A model generated the notes under the pieces. It did not search any database. It was not told the DNA's origin and saw only the letters and a program-made list of their open reading frames with translations. A stretch of 64,000 nucleotides of DNA from NCBI RefSeq assembly GCF_014118685.1, contig NZ_JACFAK010000012.1:1-64000 (forward strand), written 5' to 3'. The number at the start of each line of letters is the position of its first letter. Position 1 is the first letter of the stretch. Made by a program: the position numbers and the translations under genes. This DNA comes from Flaviflexus huanghaiensis. GTDB lineage: Bacteria; Actinomycetota; Actinomycetes; Actinomycetales; Actinomycetaceae. Positions 35,257 to 44,153 of the stretch are shown piece by piece.

Positions 35257-36864
35257 TCAGTGAAAGCGGTGTGCGGTCACAGTTGAGCGGTAGCGCTCGA
35301 TCTCGGCCGCCTTCCGCTCCTCATTCCACTCCAGCTCACCGGCCATGACACCGGCGATCCGGTCGACGCCGCCAAGACCGCCCTCTTCATCCCAGAAGAA
35401 GAGCGAGGTGCGGCGAATGAGGAGGTCCTCGAGAGTCAGGCACATCTCCTCACGCACGCCGTAGCGGACCTCCGCCGTCGTCAGCCCGCGGGGTCCGACA
35501 ACGTCCCTGGAATCCGCTTCCGCCCGCCAGATCGAGAAGACCTTCTCCGAATTCGAACCATAGCGGTGAACCCAGGCGGCAGCGATGCCCTCCGGCACGC
35601 CATATCTGATCGCGCTGCGGCGGGTCGCCTCTGCCTGCCTCATGTTCGCACCCGAGATCGGCACGAGCTTCGAGGTCGACTTGGCGACTTTGAAGCGGTT
35701 CTTCTTGACGGCGCGATCGACGAACTGCTTGGCCATGAGTCGGCTCGAGGTCAGCTTGCCCCCGGAGATGGTGAGCATCCCCGTTGGGCCCTCGGCGATT
35801 GCGTGCTCGCGGGAGGTGTTCCCGACAGACTCTCCCGGGGCGGGCGCGACAAGCGGTCGCAACCCGGCCCAGGCACCGACCACGTGATCGGTTGTGAGGT
35901 GGGCGGAGGGGATCGCCTTGTTGGCGACGTTGAGTAGATACTGGATCTCCTCCGGCTCCGGCCTCACGTCATTGAGATCGCCCGTGTAATCCGCATCAGT
36001 CGTCCCGATGTAGACGAGATCGTCGTTGAGAGAAGGGATGGGCCAGACGGTGCGGCCGTCGTCCGGGGAGGTGAGGAAGATGGCGGTGTTGAGCGGGAAG
36101 TCCTTCTTCTTCACGACGATGTGGACGCCCTTGGAGGGGCGGATGCGGGCGGCATCGTCCCCTTCGAGGTGCCGGATGCTGTCGGTCCAGTGCCCGGCGG
36201 CGCTCATGACCTGCCGTCCGTGGATCTGCGCCGACTCCCCCGTGAGCGCGTCCCTCACTGTGACGCCGCGGGCCTGGCCGTTCTCGATGATGAGGCCGGT
36301 GACGTCGGCGTGGTTGATGAGCTGAGCGCCGTACTCGCAGGCGCTCTTCGCCGTGTCGATCGTGAGACGAGCGTCGTCCGTCAACGCGTCGTAGTACTTC
36401 CCCGCACCGAGAAGACCCTCTCGCTGAACATGAGGTTCGAGCGCGATGACCTCCTCCTTCGACAGCATGGTATGCCGGCGCTTGCGCCACTCTCCGGATG
36501 CGACGTCGTAGAACGTCAGTGCCAGATTGAGCATCCGCATCCCATACTCGTCGCCCTCGTAGACGAGGTAGAGGAACGGGCGCATCGTCACCAGGTGAGG
36601 GGCCGTCTTCACAAGCTTCTCGCGCTCCCGGAGGGACTCCGCCACGAGGTGGAACTGGTACGTCTGCAGATAGCGCAGGCCGCCGTGGACGAGCTTTGAC
36701 GACTTGCTCGACGTGCCGGCCGCGAAGTCGGTCTTTTCGATGAGGAGCACGGAGAGTCCGCGCAGCGCCGCCTCCCGGGCTGTCGACACGCCTGTGATCC
36801 CACCGCCGATGACGATGACATCGAAGGTCTCGCGCGCCGCCTCGTCGATGCCGGTACGCCTCAT
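35257..36864 (-). CDS. glpD: Aerobic glycerol-3-phosphate dehydrogenase
   Basis: A 535-aa FAD enzyme that oxidises sn-glycerol 3-phosphate to dihydroxyacetone phosphate, passing electrons to the quinone pool at the membrane face. The FAD motif VIVIGGGITGVSTAREAALRG begins near residue 16, followed by TSSKSSKLVHGGLRYL, the family signature, and a C-terminal DAO_C domain (TTAEVRYGVREEMCLTLEDL). The start at 36864 has GGGAGG 9 nt upstream. It is the last gene of an operon with glpK (16-base gap) and the flavin oxidase. Confidence 0.92.
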   Translation of the reverse strand: MRRTGIDEAARETFDVIVIGGGITGVSTAREAALRGLSVLLIEKTDFAAGTSSKSSKLVHGGLRYLQTYQFHLVAESLREREKLVKTAPHLVTMRPFLYLVYEGDEYGMRMLNLALTFYDVASGEWRKRRHTMLSKEEVIALEPHVQREGLLGAGKYYDALTDDARLTIDTAKSACEYGAQLINHADVTGLIIENGQARGVTVRDALTGESAQIHGRQVMSAAGHWTDSIRHLEGDDAARIRPSKGVHIVVKKKDFPLNTAIFLTSPDDGRTVWPIPSLNDDLVYIGTTDADYTGDLNDVRPEPEEIQYLLNVANKAIPSAHLTTDHVVGAWAGLRPLVAPAPGESVGNTSREHAIAEGPTGMLTISGGKLTSSRLMAKQFVDRAVKKNRFKVAKSTSKLVPISGANMRQAEATRRSAIRYGVPEGIAAAWVHRYGSNSEKVFSIWRAEADSRDVVGPRGLTTAEVRYGVREEMCLTLEDLLIRRTSLFFWDEEGGLGGVDRIAGVMAGELEWNEERKAAEIERYRSTVTAHRFH

Positions 36865-36880
36865 CGCTTCTGGCCTCCCA

Positions 36881-38377
36881 TCATTTCCGTGCCCAACCCT
36901 GGCTCCGCTCCACGGCCCGCTTCCAGACCGAGTAGGCGGCGTCGCGCTCCTCGTCGGAGATCTGCGGCTCGAACGTCGCGTCGAGGGCAACAAGGTCGAG
37001 CACCTCATCGACGGACGCCCATACTCCGGTCGCGAGCCCGGCCATGAACGCCGCACCGAGGCTCGTCGCCTCCGTATTGGCGGGCCGGGTGACCGTGGCA
37101 CCGAGCTGATCCGCCTGCATCTGCAACAGGAGGTTGTTTCGAGCACCGCCGCCGTCAACAGCGATCTTCGTGATCGGATATCCCGACATCTCGCTCATGA
37201 CATCCATGAAGTCGCGAACGGAGAACACGATGCCCTCAAGAGTCGCACGCACGAGGTGGCCGCGCGTTGTCCCGGGCGTGATACCCAGGATTGCGCCTCG
37301 TGCGTACGGGTCCCAGTACGGTGCGGAGAGCCCCGTCAGTGCGGGGACGAAGTACACTCCGCCCGTGTCGGGGACCGACCGGGCCACCTCCTCGGACTCC
37401 GCGGAGGTGCTGATGAGACCAGCACCGTCGCGCAGCCATTGGACGGCGGCACCGGTGGTTCCGGCGTAGCCTTCAATCACATATGTTGTCCTGCCGTTCA
37501 TCCGCCACGCGATCTGGCAGGTCAGTCCGCTCGCGGTGTCGATGACCGGCTTGTCCCCCACCGTCATGTCGAGGAACGTGCCCGTGCCGTGCGTGCACTT
37601 GACCGTGCCGGGCTCGATGCAGCCCTGCGCGAAGAGGGCGGAATGCTGATCGGCAATGGCGGAGCCGATGGGGATCTCGGCTCCGAGCACATCCTGATCG
37701 GTGTGGCCGAAGAGGCCAGAGTCGTCCTTGACGTCGGGGAAGATGCTCATGGGAATGTCGAGTGCGGTGAGGAACTCTTCGTACCATTCATCGGCGATGA
37801 GGTCGTAGCATCCGGCGACCGTGGCATTCGAGGCGCCGATAGCGTGGACTTTCCCTCCCGTCAGCTTGTAGATCAGCCACGAATCGATGGTTCCGAAGGC
37901 CAGCCGGCCCTCGCGGGCCGCCTCCCGCGTGCCTTCGACGTTGTCGAAGATCCATTCGATGCTGAGGGAGGAGTAGATCGGAGCGAGCGACCAGCCGGTG
38001 TGGGAATAGGCCTTCTCCCCCCATTCTGGCAGCAGCTCGGCCGCCCGGTCCGAGGTCCGCGTGTCCTGCCAGACGATGGCGGGGGACACGGGCTCGCCCG
38101 TCTCACGATCCCAGATGACGGTGGTGGCCCGCTGATTGGTGATGCCGAGGGCCGTGATCTCACCGGGCTGGATGTCAGCGTCGGCCAGCGCCTTCTTCAC
38201 CATCGCCAGCCCGGCCTCCCAGATCTCGAGAGCATCCTGCTCGACCCTGTCCTGGCTCGGGTGGTAGACGGGGAAGTCGGTGTAGGCGGTCGCGAGGATC
38301 GTGGCGTCGCGGTCGTAGATGAGGGCGCGAATGCCCGTGGTTCCTGCATCGATGACAAGTATCTTCTCGTGCGACAT
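36881..38377 (-). CDS. glpK: Glycerol kinase
   Basis: A 498-aa FGGY kinase that phosphorylates glycerol at C3. Seen: VIDAGTTGIRALIYD (phosphate loop, Asp10), VWQDTRTSD, the catalytic Asp243 in IADQHSALFAQG, KCTHGTGTFLD and the C-terminal DGGGARNN. The context next to glpD supports glycerol rather than another polyol, though the D-A-S-N-A signature is altered (GASNATVAG), so a related substrate is possible. AAAGGAGA precedes the ATG at 38377. Gap to the upstream oxidase gene is 41 bases. Confidence 0.87.
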   Translation of the reverse strand: MSHEKILVIDAGTTGIRALIYDRDATILATAYTDFPVYHPSQDRVEQDALEIWEAGLAMVKKALADADIQPGEITALGITNQRATTVIWDRETGEPVSPAIVWQDTRTSDRAAELLPEWGEKAYSHTGWSLAPIYSSLSIEWIFDNVEGTREAAREGRLAFGTIDSWLIYKLTGGKVHAIGASNATVAGCYDLIADEWYEEFLTALDIPMSIFPDVKDDSGLFGHTDQDVLGAEIPIGSAIADQHSALFAQGCIEPGTVKCTHGTGTFLDMTVGDKPVIDTASGLTCQIAWRMNGRTTYVIEGYAGTTGAAVQWLRDGAGLISTSAESEEVARSVPDTGGVYFVPALTGLSAPYWDPYARGAILGITPGTTRGHLVRATLEGIVFSVRDFMDVMSEMSGYPITKIAVDGGGARNNLLLQMQADQLGATVTRPANTEATSLGAAFMAGLATGVWASVDEVLDLVALDATFEPQISDEERDAAYSVWKRAVERSQGWARK

Positions 38378-38418
38378 CTGAGTCTCCTTTGACTGTCTGC
38401 TCGCGAAGCGCTCCGGCG

Positions 38419-39816
38419 CTACAGTCCGAGCTTTCCCGGGTTGAGGATCCCGGCGGGGTCGAGTGCGGCTTTCAATTTCTGGAGGACGATGTGGGCCGAG
38501 CCCAGTGACGCCCGGGAATACGGGGACCGGGCCAGCCCGCCGCCGTGGTGGTGGGACAGCTCTGCCCCGTGCTCGAGGCACACGTCCATCGCCGTCGACC
38601 ACATCGTCTGGATCGCCGCGATTGCCGCCGGATCATCCTCAGCGTGGCCCTTGAGGATGACGTAGAGGGAGGTTCCCTGAGGATAGACGTGGGACCAGTG
38701 GGAGTACACATCCTCCGCCAGCGGGCTGAGCGCCCGGCGAAGGTCCTCGTAGAGGGGGACAATGCCGTCCCAGTTGTGGGCGACCTCGATCGTCTCGGCG
38801 AAGCCACCATTCTCCGCGAGGCGATTCTCCACCGAGGAGAAGTCGAAGCGGTTCGCCATCCACCGCTCGACCGGAGCGGAGCCGATCGACTCACCCCCGC
38901 GCTCGGCGATAAGACGCCGGAGAATGGCCAACTCGGCGTCAATCATCTCCTGGGGCCCGCGGACCCCGATGAAGAGCAGCGGAGTCGAGAACTCCTCGTC
39001 GCCCAGGACGTGCCGCGCCTCGAAGTTGTCGTAGAACCGCAGGAGGAAGGGGGACAGTCCGAGAATGCTCTGTTCGCGCAGGACGTCGAGACCGGACTGG
39101 ACGTCCGGCATCGAGAACGCCTCGAGCTCGGTCGGCAGATCATGGCGGAACACCTTGAGCGTCACCGAGGTGACGAGCCCGAGGGTGCCCTCGGCGCCGA
39201 TGAACACCTGGCGGAGATCCGGGCCCATCGCCGCCCGGGGATTCGCCTTCAGCTCGACCGTCTCGCCCGTGGCAAGGATGACCGTACATCCGACGAGGAG
39301 ATCCTCGATGCCGCCGTACTTCGACGAGAACTGGCCCGTCGCGAGGGTCGACACCCATCCCCCAACCGTGGATCGATGGAGGGACTGCGGGGAGTGACCG
39401 AGCGTCAGCCGCTCCTCCTCCAGCAGTCGTTCGAGCTCGCCGCCGTTGAAGGAGGCGGTCGCCGTGACCGTCATGTTCGTGCGGTTGACGGAGTACTGCG
39501 CCGGGACCGCGGAGACATCGAGGATGATGCCACCCTGGACGGGAAGCGGCTGGCCTGTCACCGATGAGGCGAGCGCACGGATGGTCACCGGTATCGACCG
39601 GGTTGAGGCGAGCGCGAAGACCGCGGCGGCGTCATCGAAGCTCTCGATGCGAACGACCACGTCCGGGCGAGTCTCGTGGATGCCCAGGCCTGCCTGCTTC
39701 GTCGACAGCGGCCACGTGTCATGGCTGTACGCATCGAGAATGTCATCGTCCGTCAGCACGGCCGATGGAGAGACGATCGACCGGAGCTCGGCCACTACTT
39801 CAGAGATTTCAGGCAT
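38419..39816 (-). CDS. FAD-binding oxidase, alkyl-DHAP-synthase/GlcD-like
   Basis: A 465-aa PCMH-type FAD protein. The FAD-binding core is seen at residues 70-185, with STVGGWVSTLATGQFSSKYG (149-168) and GIEDLL, which resembles alkylglycerone-phosphate synthase (AgpS), and a C-terminal FAD-linked oxidase domain ending in LDPAGILNPGKLGL. AgpS makes the ether bond of ether lipids from acyl-DHAP; GlcD-type relatives oxidise hydroxy acids. Being first in an operon with glpK and glpD, whose product is DHAP, fits either role. I use the third of three stacked start codons (39816) because GAAGGG lies 5 nt before it. Confidence 0.82.
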   Translation of the reverse strand: MPEISEVVAELRSIVSPSAVLTDDDILDAYSHDTWPLSTKQAGLGIHETRPDVVVRIESFDDAAAVFALASTRSIPVTIRALASSVTGQPLPVQGGIILDVSAVPAQYSVNRTNMTVTATASFNGGELERLLEEERLTLGHSPQSLHRSTVGGWVSTLATGQFSSKYGGIEDLLVGCTVILATGETVELKANPRAAMGPDLRQVFIGAEGTLGLVTSVTLKVFRHDLPTELEAFSMPDVQSGLDVLREQSILGLSPFLLRFYDNFEARHVLGDEEFSTPLLFIGVRGPQEMIDAELAILRRLIAERGGESIGSAPVERWMANRFDFSSVENRLAENGGFAETIEVAHNWDGIVPLYEDLRRALSPLAEDVYSHWSHVYPQGTSLYVILKGHAEDDPAAIAAIQTMWSTAMDVCLEHGAELSHHHGGGLARSPYSRASLGSAHIVLQKLKAALDPAGILNPGKLGL

Positions 39817-39835
39817 CATCACCCTTCGGAGAACT

Positions 39836-39861
39836 CAGTTTATGGAAGATTCCATTAACTG
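39836..39861. promoter_or_regulatory. 26-bp palindromic operator between glp operon and its likely regulator
   Basis: The two half-sites are CAGTTTATGGAA and TTCCATTAACTG around a GA centre; only one base pair in the arms fails to match. It lies in the 98-base gap between the divergent oxidase-glpK-glpD operon and the YhfZ-like regulator. TACTAT at 39880-39885 is a -10 candidate for the regulator gene. The site is the likely target of that regulator. Confidence 0.75.
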
Positions 39862-39914
39862 AATATTGCCTCGCTCGTTTACTATTGTCAACAGGATCGA
39901 GAAAGAGAGTACAG

Positions 39915-40904
39915 ATGAGCTCCCCGCCGACGCGTGCCGGCGTGACCGGTATGCAGGGCCTACAGCCCGCGGTTCGCGCCGTCGTGCTCGACGCCCTCCG
40001 CAAAGGGATCGGCGGCACTCTCCAGCGGAGCAGCGACCTCCAGGCGAGCGTCGGCGTCGGCGCCGGGACCATCCAACGCGCCATCACCCTCCTCGCGGAT
40101 CAGGGTGCCGTGCTCACGCAGGCACGCGGCCACCTTGGCCGCACGATCACCGCGATCAACATCGGCGCCGCATGGCACCTCGCCCAGCTCGGCCCCGTCC
40201 GCATCGTCCTCTCCCCTTCGGGAGCCATCGAGATCGACGCCCTGCACAGCACCATCAGCAGCGAGCTGTCGGAGATGGATGTGCCCCATTCGCTCGAGAC
40301 GATGCCGGGCGGCGAGCAGAGACTCCGGGCACTCCTCGACGGCACCTTCGACATCACGGCGGTCTCCGCCGGCACATTCAAGACCTTCATCGAGCGGAAC
40401 GGCGACTCCCAGATCCTTGCCTCGACCGCTCTTGACCCGGGCACGTACTACCGTCGCAACCGGCTCGTCACGGTGAGCCGCGCTCACGACTCAGGCACTC
40501 CGATAAGGATCGCCATCGACCCCGAGTCCTACGACCACAGAAGCCTCACCCTGGCAGAGTTCCCGAAGTCGGGCGGTTACGACTATGTCGAGATCACGTA
40601 CTCCCTCGTGCCCGCCTACGTGCTCGCGGGATACGTCGATGCGGGGGTCTGGCGCATGACCAAGTCCCCCGTCCCCGTCAGCCTCGCCGGACTGCGGGCG
40701 ACCGAGCTCCAGCGCCCGGAGGCGGTCGACGTCCTTCGCGACTTCTCACGCGCCGTCATCGTCGCCCGCTCGGATCAGCCGGAACTGCGCGCCGTCCTCG
40801 ACTCCCTCACTCTCACGGCCCTCGTTGAGAACCAGGACCGGGCCGATGCGGAGGATGCCGCGCTCGAGCAGCGGATCCTCGCGACGGCCGACGCGCTTCA
40901 CTGA
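39915..40904 (+). CDS. YhfZ-like transcriptional regulator (winged helix plus ligand domain)
   Basis: A 329-aa protein. Residues about 10-75 form a winged helix-turn-helix of the GntR/YhfZ kind (LQASVGVGAGTIQRAITLLA followed by the wing), and residues 80-310 resemble a periplasmic-binding-protein-like ligand domain (RIVLSPSGAIEID, FDITAVSAGTFKTFIE, YSLVPAYVLAGYVDAGVW). It is not a GlpR/DeoR repressor. Divergent placement and the shared 26-bp palindrome argue that it governs the glycerol-3-phosphate operon. GAAAGAGAG lies before the ATG at 39915. Confidence 0.75.
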   Translation: MSSPPTRAGVTGMQGLQPAVRAVVLDALRKGIGGTLQRSSDLQASVGVGAGTIQRAITLLADQGAVLTQARGHLGRTITAINIGAAWHLAQLGPVRIVLSPSGAIEIDALHSTISSELSEMDVPHSLETMPGGEQRLRALLDGTFDITAVSAGTFKTFIERNGDSQILASTALDPGTYYRRNRLVTVSRAHDSGTPIRIAIDPESYDHRSLTLAEFPKSGGYDYVEITYSLVPAYVLAGYVDAGVWRMTKSPVPVSLAGLRATELQRPEAVDVLRDFSRAVIVARSDQPELRAVLDSLTLTALVENQDRADAEDAALEQRILATADALH

Positions 40905-41052
40905 ACAGCGGCGTGCACTCCCCAACATCCGGGTCCCAGACGGCGTGCGCAGGGCAGCTCGCGCCACCCGCGTGGACTCGGCACGCGCTCCGATGTGAGT
41001 ATGAGGCCCGGCCTTCGTCCCGCACATCTATCATTGACTCGTACCTCCCCCA

Positions 41053-42333
41053 ATGGACTCTGGTGATCACGTGCGCGGCTATACGGTTGTCGACTTCGAA
41101 ACGACAGGCTTCTCCCATCGAAAGGGCGACCGCATCGTCGAGATCGGTGTCGTCCGGCTCGATTCCGAGGGGAGGATCGTCGACTCGTGGGAGACACTCA
41201 TCAATCCCATGCGTCACGTCGGCGCGTCCCATATCCACGGCATCAGCGCCAAGGACGTCGTTGGGGCCCCGACGTTCGAGGACATCGCCGACCTCTTCGC
41301 TCTCGACCTGTCCGGCAGCGTCTTCGTTGGGCACAATGCGAAGTTCGACGCCGCCTTCGCGCAGTGCGAGCTCGCGGCCGCCGGACGCCTCGATGACTCG
41401 CAGATCCCCTTCCTCGACACGATGGCGATCGCCAAGCGCGTGCTCGGACTCAAGAGATCCAGGCTCACCGATGTGTGTGACGCGCTGGGGGTGAGGAATG
41501 AGAACGCCCATAGCGCGCTCTCCGATGCTCTCGCGACCGCGCAGGTACTCCAGGCGTTCCTCCAGCACGACAATGCGCGCAATCATCCCGAGTGGGCAGA
41601 TGTCGTGAGCGAAAGCAGTGAGTTCTGCGGCTACCGGATTCACAACCCGCACTGCACTCGGGATGCTCTACGCTCGCGCCAGGCGGTCGCCCAGGCGCAG
41701 GAGACCCTGTCCGGGGGCGCGTGGATCGGACAGGCGATCGGGCATCGCGCGAGGCCCGATGACGCGATAGCAGCTGAGTACTTCACGCTCCTCGACAATG
41801 TCCTGCTCGACAACTATCTGTCGCAGATGGAGCAGAGTCAGCTGCTCCAGTTCGCTCGAACCCATGACCTATCTGCAGCGGCTCTCAGGAGTCTGCACGC
41901 CGACTACGTCCATCTCCTCATCCACGCGGCGGAGGCCGATGGCATCGTCACGAGCCACGAGAGCGCCGTGATCACATCGGTGTCAGACCTCGTCGGAGTC
42001 GACCTTGGAGATTGTCAGCGATCGGCGCCGATCACCATGTTCGCCCCTCACGTGCGGTCGGCACTGCCCTCGATCACGCTTCGCCCGGGCGACCGGGTCT
42101 GCGTGACCGGCCCGGTCGCGCAGACTCAGGCCTACTGGGAGGACTACTTCACTGCTCGCGGGATTCAGGTGGCTGGCATCGCCAAGTCCACGAAGGTCCT
42201 CATCGCCGGTGACCCCGACTCCCTGTCGGGCAAGGCCAAGAAGGCGAGACAGTACGGCATCCCGATCATCGCCGAGATGGCAGTCGACTCGGCGATCGAC
42301 TGTGAAGAGCCCGTGACGGCAACGCTCTTCTGA
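41053..42333 (+). CDS. DnaQ-like 3'-5' exonuclease with C-terminal BRCT domain
   Basis: A 426-aa protein with three parts. Residues 10-170 are a DEDDh exonuclease: Asp14-Glu16 in VVDFETTG, Asp99 in GHNAKFD, His153 and Asp158 in NAHSALSDALAT. Residues about 260-335 look like a TerB-like helical domain (YVHLLIHAAEADGIVTSHES). Residues 345-426 are a BRCT domain (LRPGDRVCVTGPVAQTQ, GIQVAGIAKSTKVLIAGD). Exonuclease-BRCT proteins of this kind are common in Actinobacteria and act in DNA repair or end processing; the exact job is unknown. The ATG lacks a clear ribosome binding site, and GTG at 41071 is an alternative. Confidence 0.83.
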   Translation: MDSGDHVRGYTVVDFETTGFSHRKGDRIVEIGVVRLDSEGRIVDSWETLINPMRHVGASHIHGISAKDVVGAPTFEDIADLFALDLSGSVFVGHNAKFDAAFAQCELAAAGRLDDSQIPFLDTMAIAKRVLGLKRSRLTDVCDALGVRNENAHSALSDALATAQVLQAFLQHDNARNHPEWADVVSESSEFCGYRIHNPHCTRDALRSRQAVAQAQETLSGGAWIGQAIGHRARPDDAIAAEYFTLLDNVLLDNYLSQMEQSQLLQFARTHDLSAAALRSLHADYVHLLIHAAEADGIVTSHESAVITSVSDLVGVDLGDCQRSAPITMFAPHVRSALPSITLRPGDRVCVTGPVAQTQAYWEDYFTARGIQVAGIAKSTKVLIAGDPDSLSGKAKKARQYGIPIIAEMAVDSAIDCEEPVTATLF

Positions 42334-42369
42334 ATACGGCTCCGCCTAGCCGAGCGATTGTGGCTGACG

Positions 42370-43197
42370 TCAGTCAGGCAGAACGACAGTGCCCTCCAGA
42401 TAGCGGACGCAGCGGCCAGAGAGAAAGACGCGATCGCCCGCGAGGCGAACCGCCACCGTTCCCCCTCTCGGCGACATCTGGCGGGCTGTCATCTCAGTCC
42501 TGCCCATGCGCTCCGCCCACAGCGGCGCCAGCTGGCAGTGCGCCGAGCCTGTGACGGGATCTTCTGGGATGCCGGCTTGGGAGCCGAACCACCGGGAGAC
42601 GAAATCAAAACCTGTGCCCTCCCCGGATGCGGTGACCGCCACTCCGCGCACGGGCAGCGACGCCAGAACGGTCATATCCGGATTCACGTTCCGCACCGCT
42701 TCAGCGTCCTTGAGGACATAGATGAGGTCGGTTGCCCGATGTGCCTCGAGGACGTCAGCTCCGAGGGCGCGGGCGATGACTGGGTCAATCTCGGACCTGA
42801 CCGGCGGCTCAGCAGGAAAATCCATCGTCAGCAGGCCATCATCGGACCGCGTGACAGTGAGCCAGCCGCTTCGCGACGAGAACTGAAGAACTCTCGCGTC
42901 GCCATGCACGTCATCGAACAGATACGAGGAAGCGGCAAGAGTCGCGTGCCCACAGAGATCAACTTCGATTGCTGGAGTGAACCACCTGAGCTCGTACGCC
43001 GGGGAACCCGGGTCCGGCGGCGCTTCCCCATCGTTCTGGCAGCGGACGAGGAATGCTGTCTCAGAGAGGTTGTTCTCGAGCGCGAGCTTCTGCAGAACAT
43101 CATCCGACAGCCACCGATCGAGCGGCATCACTGCCGCCGGATTTCCCTCGAACAGCGAGTCAGCGAACGCATCGATCTGAACAAGTGGAATTCTCAC
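42370..43197 (-). CDS. PhzF-family isomerase
   Basis: A 275-aa member of the PhzF / diaminopimelate-epimerase-like fold. The opening IPLVQIDAFADSLFEGNPAAV and NNLSETAFLV with the catalytic Glu46 are diagnostic; the C-terminal half has SGEGTGFDFVSRWF, GIPEDPVTGSAHC. Most genomic members are not phenazine enzymes and their substrates are unknown; no phenazine genes are here. GTG start at 43197 with AAAGGTG upstream. Confidence 0.87.
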   Translation of the reverse strand: MRIPLVQIDAFADSLFEGNPAAVMPLDRWLSDDVLQKLALENNLSETAFLVRCQNDGEAPPDPGSPAYELRWFTPAIEVDLCGHATLAASSYLFDDVHGDARVLQFSSRSGWLTVTRSDDGLLTMDFPAEPPVRSEIDPVIARALGADVLEAHRATDLIYVLKDAEAVRNVNPDMTVLASLPVRGVAVTASGEGTGFDFVSRWFGSQAGIPEDPVTGSAHCQLAPLWAERMGRTEMTARQMSPRGGTVAVRLAGDRVFLSGRCVRYLEGTVVLPD

Positions 43198-43304
43198 ATT
43201 TCACCTTTCCGGTGTCGCCTGCCGACAGGGCGCACAGCCCCCGATGCAACTGCATGGCACACGGACACTGCAGATAGGCGCGGCTTCTACATCCGAGCCA
43301 TGAA

Positions 43305-43712
43305 CTACGCCGAATTCTCTTCAGACCCGGGCGCTACGACCTCGAGTCCTACTGCACGTGCAGCCTGGCTGAGCCGGTGATCGTACGTCAGGAGCATTGC
43401 CGCATCGAGTCGTATGGCAGACTCAAGATGAAGCGCGTCAAGGGTGCGGAGATACGGTAGCGGCAGAACTCCGGCGCTTCGGAAAACAGCCCTATCGAGC
43501 GAGGCGAGAGAAATGCCTTCAAGTAGCCGTGTCACGTCCGATTGGTCAAGATCTTCCCGGACTGCGAGCCGCCGCAGCTCGGTTTCAAGGAGATCACTGG
43601 AAACCAGATAAGCATCCGAATTGTCGAGCCAATTTACGAGTGCTTCACTCTCCGGCTGGTCGATCAGCAGCGCACCCATCGCAGAGGTATCGACGTAGAC
43701 AATCACACTCAC
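43305..43712 (-). CDS. PIN-domain toxin (VapC-like)
   Basis: A 135-aa PIN-domain ribonuclease. The four acidic residues expected for a VapC-type active site are visible: Asp8 in VDTSAMGAL, Glu43, Asp92 in LDALHLESA and Asp111 in TYDHRL. VapC toxins cut tRNA, rRNA or mRNA when their antitoxin is lost. It overlaps the end of its antitoxin gene by 4 bp and is last in the pair. Confidence 0.87.
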   Translation of the reverse strand: MSVIVYVDTSAMGALLIDQPESEALVNWLDNSDAYLVSSDLLETELRRLAVREDLDQSDVTRLLEGISLASLDRAVFRSAGVLPLPYLRTLDALHLESAIRLDAAMLLTYDHRLSQAARAVGLEVVAPGSEENSA

Positions 43713-43990
43713 AGCCTATCTCCGCGCAGATCCTCGAGTATGGCGGAGAGCGACTCCCCATGATTTCTGCGTTCAATTCCAAGTTCAGCCCAGCCGCCTC
43801 TGCGCCTGGCCGGGCGCGTGATGGGCAAGCCGGGTTCCTGACTCGAAAGAGGAACGATTTTTGCGACAGGAGCACCCCTATTGGTCAGCACAAAAGACTG
43901 TCCTCCGGTGACCGCGCGCAGCACGCGTGCAGACTCGTTGCGCAATTCGCGTTGGGACAGCGTTTCGATGACAGATTCGTCGTTCTCCAT
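43709..43990 (-). CDS. Phd/YefM-type antitoxin
   Basis: A 93-aa antitoxin of the Phd/YefM group paired with a PIN toxin. The DNA-binding half is SQRELRNESARVLRAVTGGQ, then SFVLTNRGAPVAKIVPL; the C-terminal tail (residues 55-93) would bind and inhibit the toxin. The transcript looks leaderless: TACATT ends 6 nt before the ATG. The palindrome at 44000-44015 overlaps this box, so the complex can repress its own promoter. Confidence 0.87.
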   Translation of the reverse strand: MENDESVIETLSQRELRNESARVLRAVTGGQSFVLTNRGAPVAKIVPLSSQEPGLPITRPARRRGGWAELGIERRNHGESLSAILEDLRGDRL

Positions 43991-43999
43991 AAATCAAAT

Positions 44000-44015
44000 G
44001 TAGCACGCGTGCTAC
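44000..44015. promoter_or_regulatory. Toxin-antitoxin operator
   Basis: GTAGCACGCGTGCTAC is a perfect 16-bp palindrome overlapping the -10 box (TACATT on the - strand, 44002-43997) of the antitoxin gene. Confidence 0.78.
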
Positions 44016-44086
44016 GCAAAAGGAGTGCTCAGCCATCGCAGAGACCCTCCAGCCACGCAGACGGATGCCAGTTCTCGAGCACCAAA

Positions 44087-44126
44087 CGGAAAAGGGAAGC
44101 GGTGGCAAGTAATCGCCACCGCTCCC
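44087..44126 (-). terminator. Terminator of the MetE-like gene
   Basis: On the - strand a 12-bp stem with one bulge (GGGAGCGGTGGC / GCCACCGCTTCCC, 8-nt loop) is followed by TTTT, beginning 27 bases after the stop codon. Confidence 0.8.
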
Positions 44127-44153
44127 TTGATTTCAACTCGGAACTTTCTCGGC

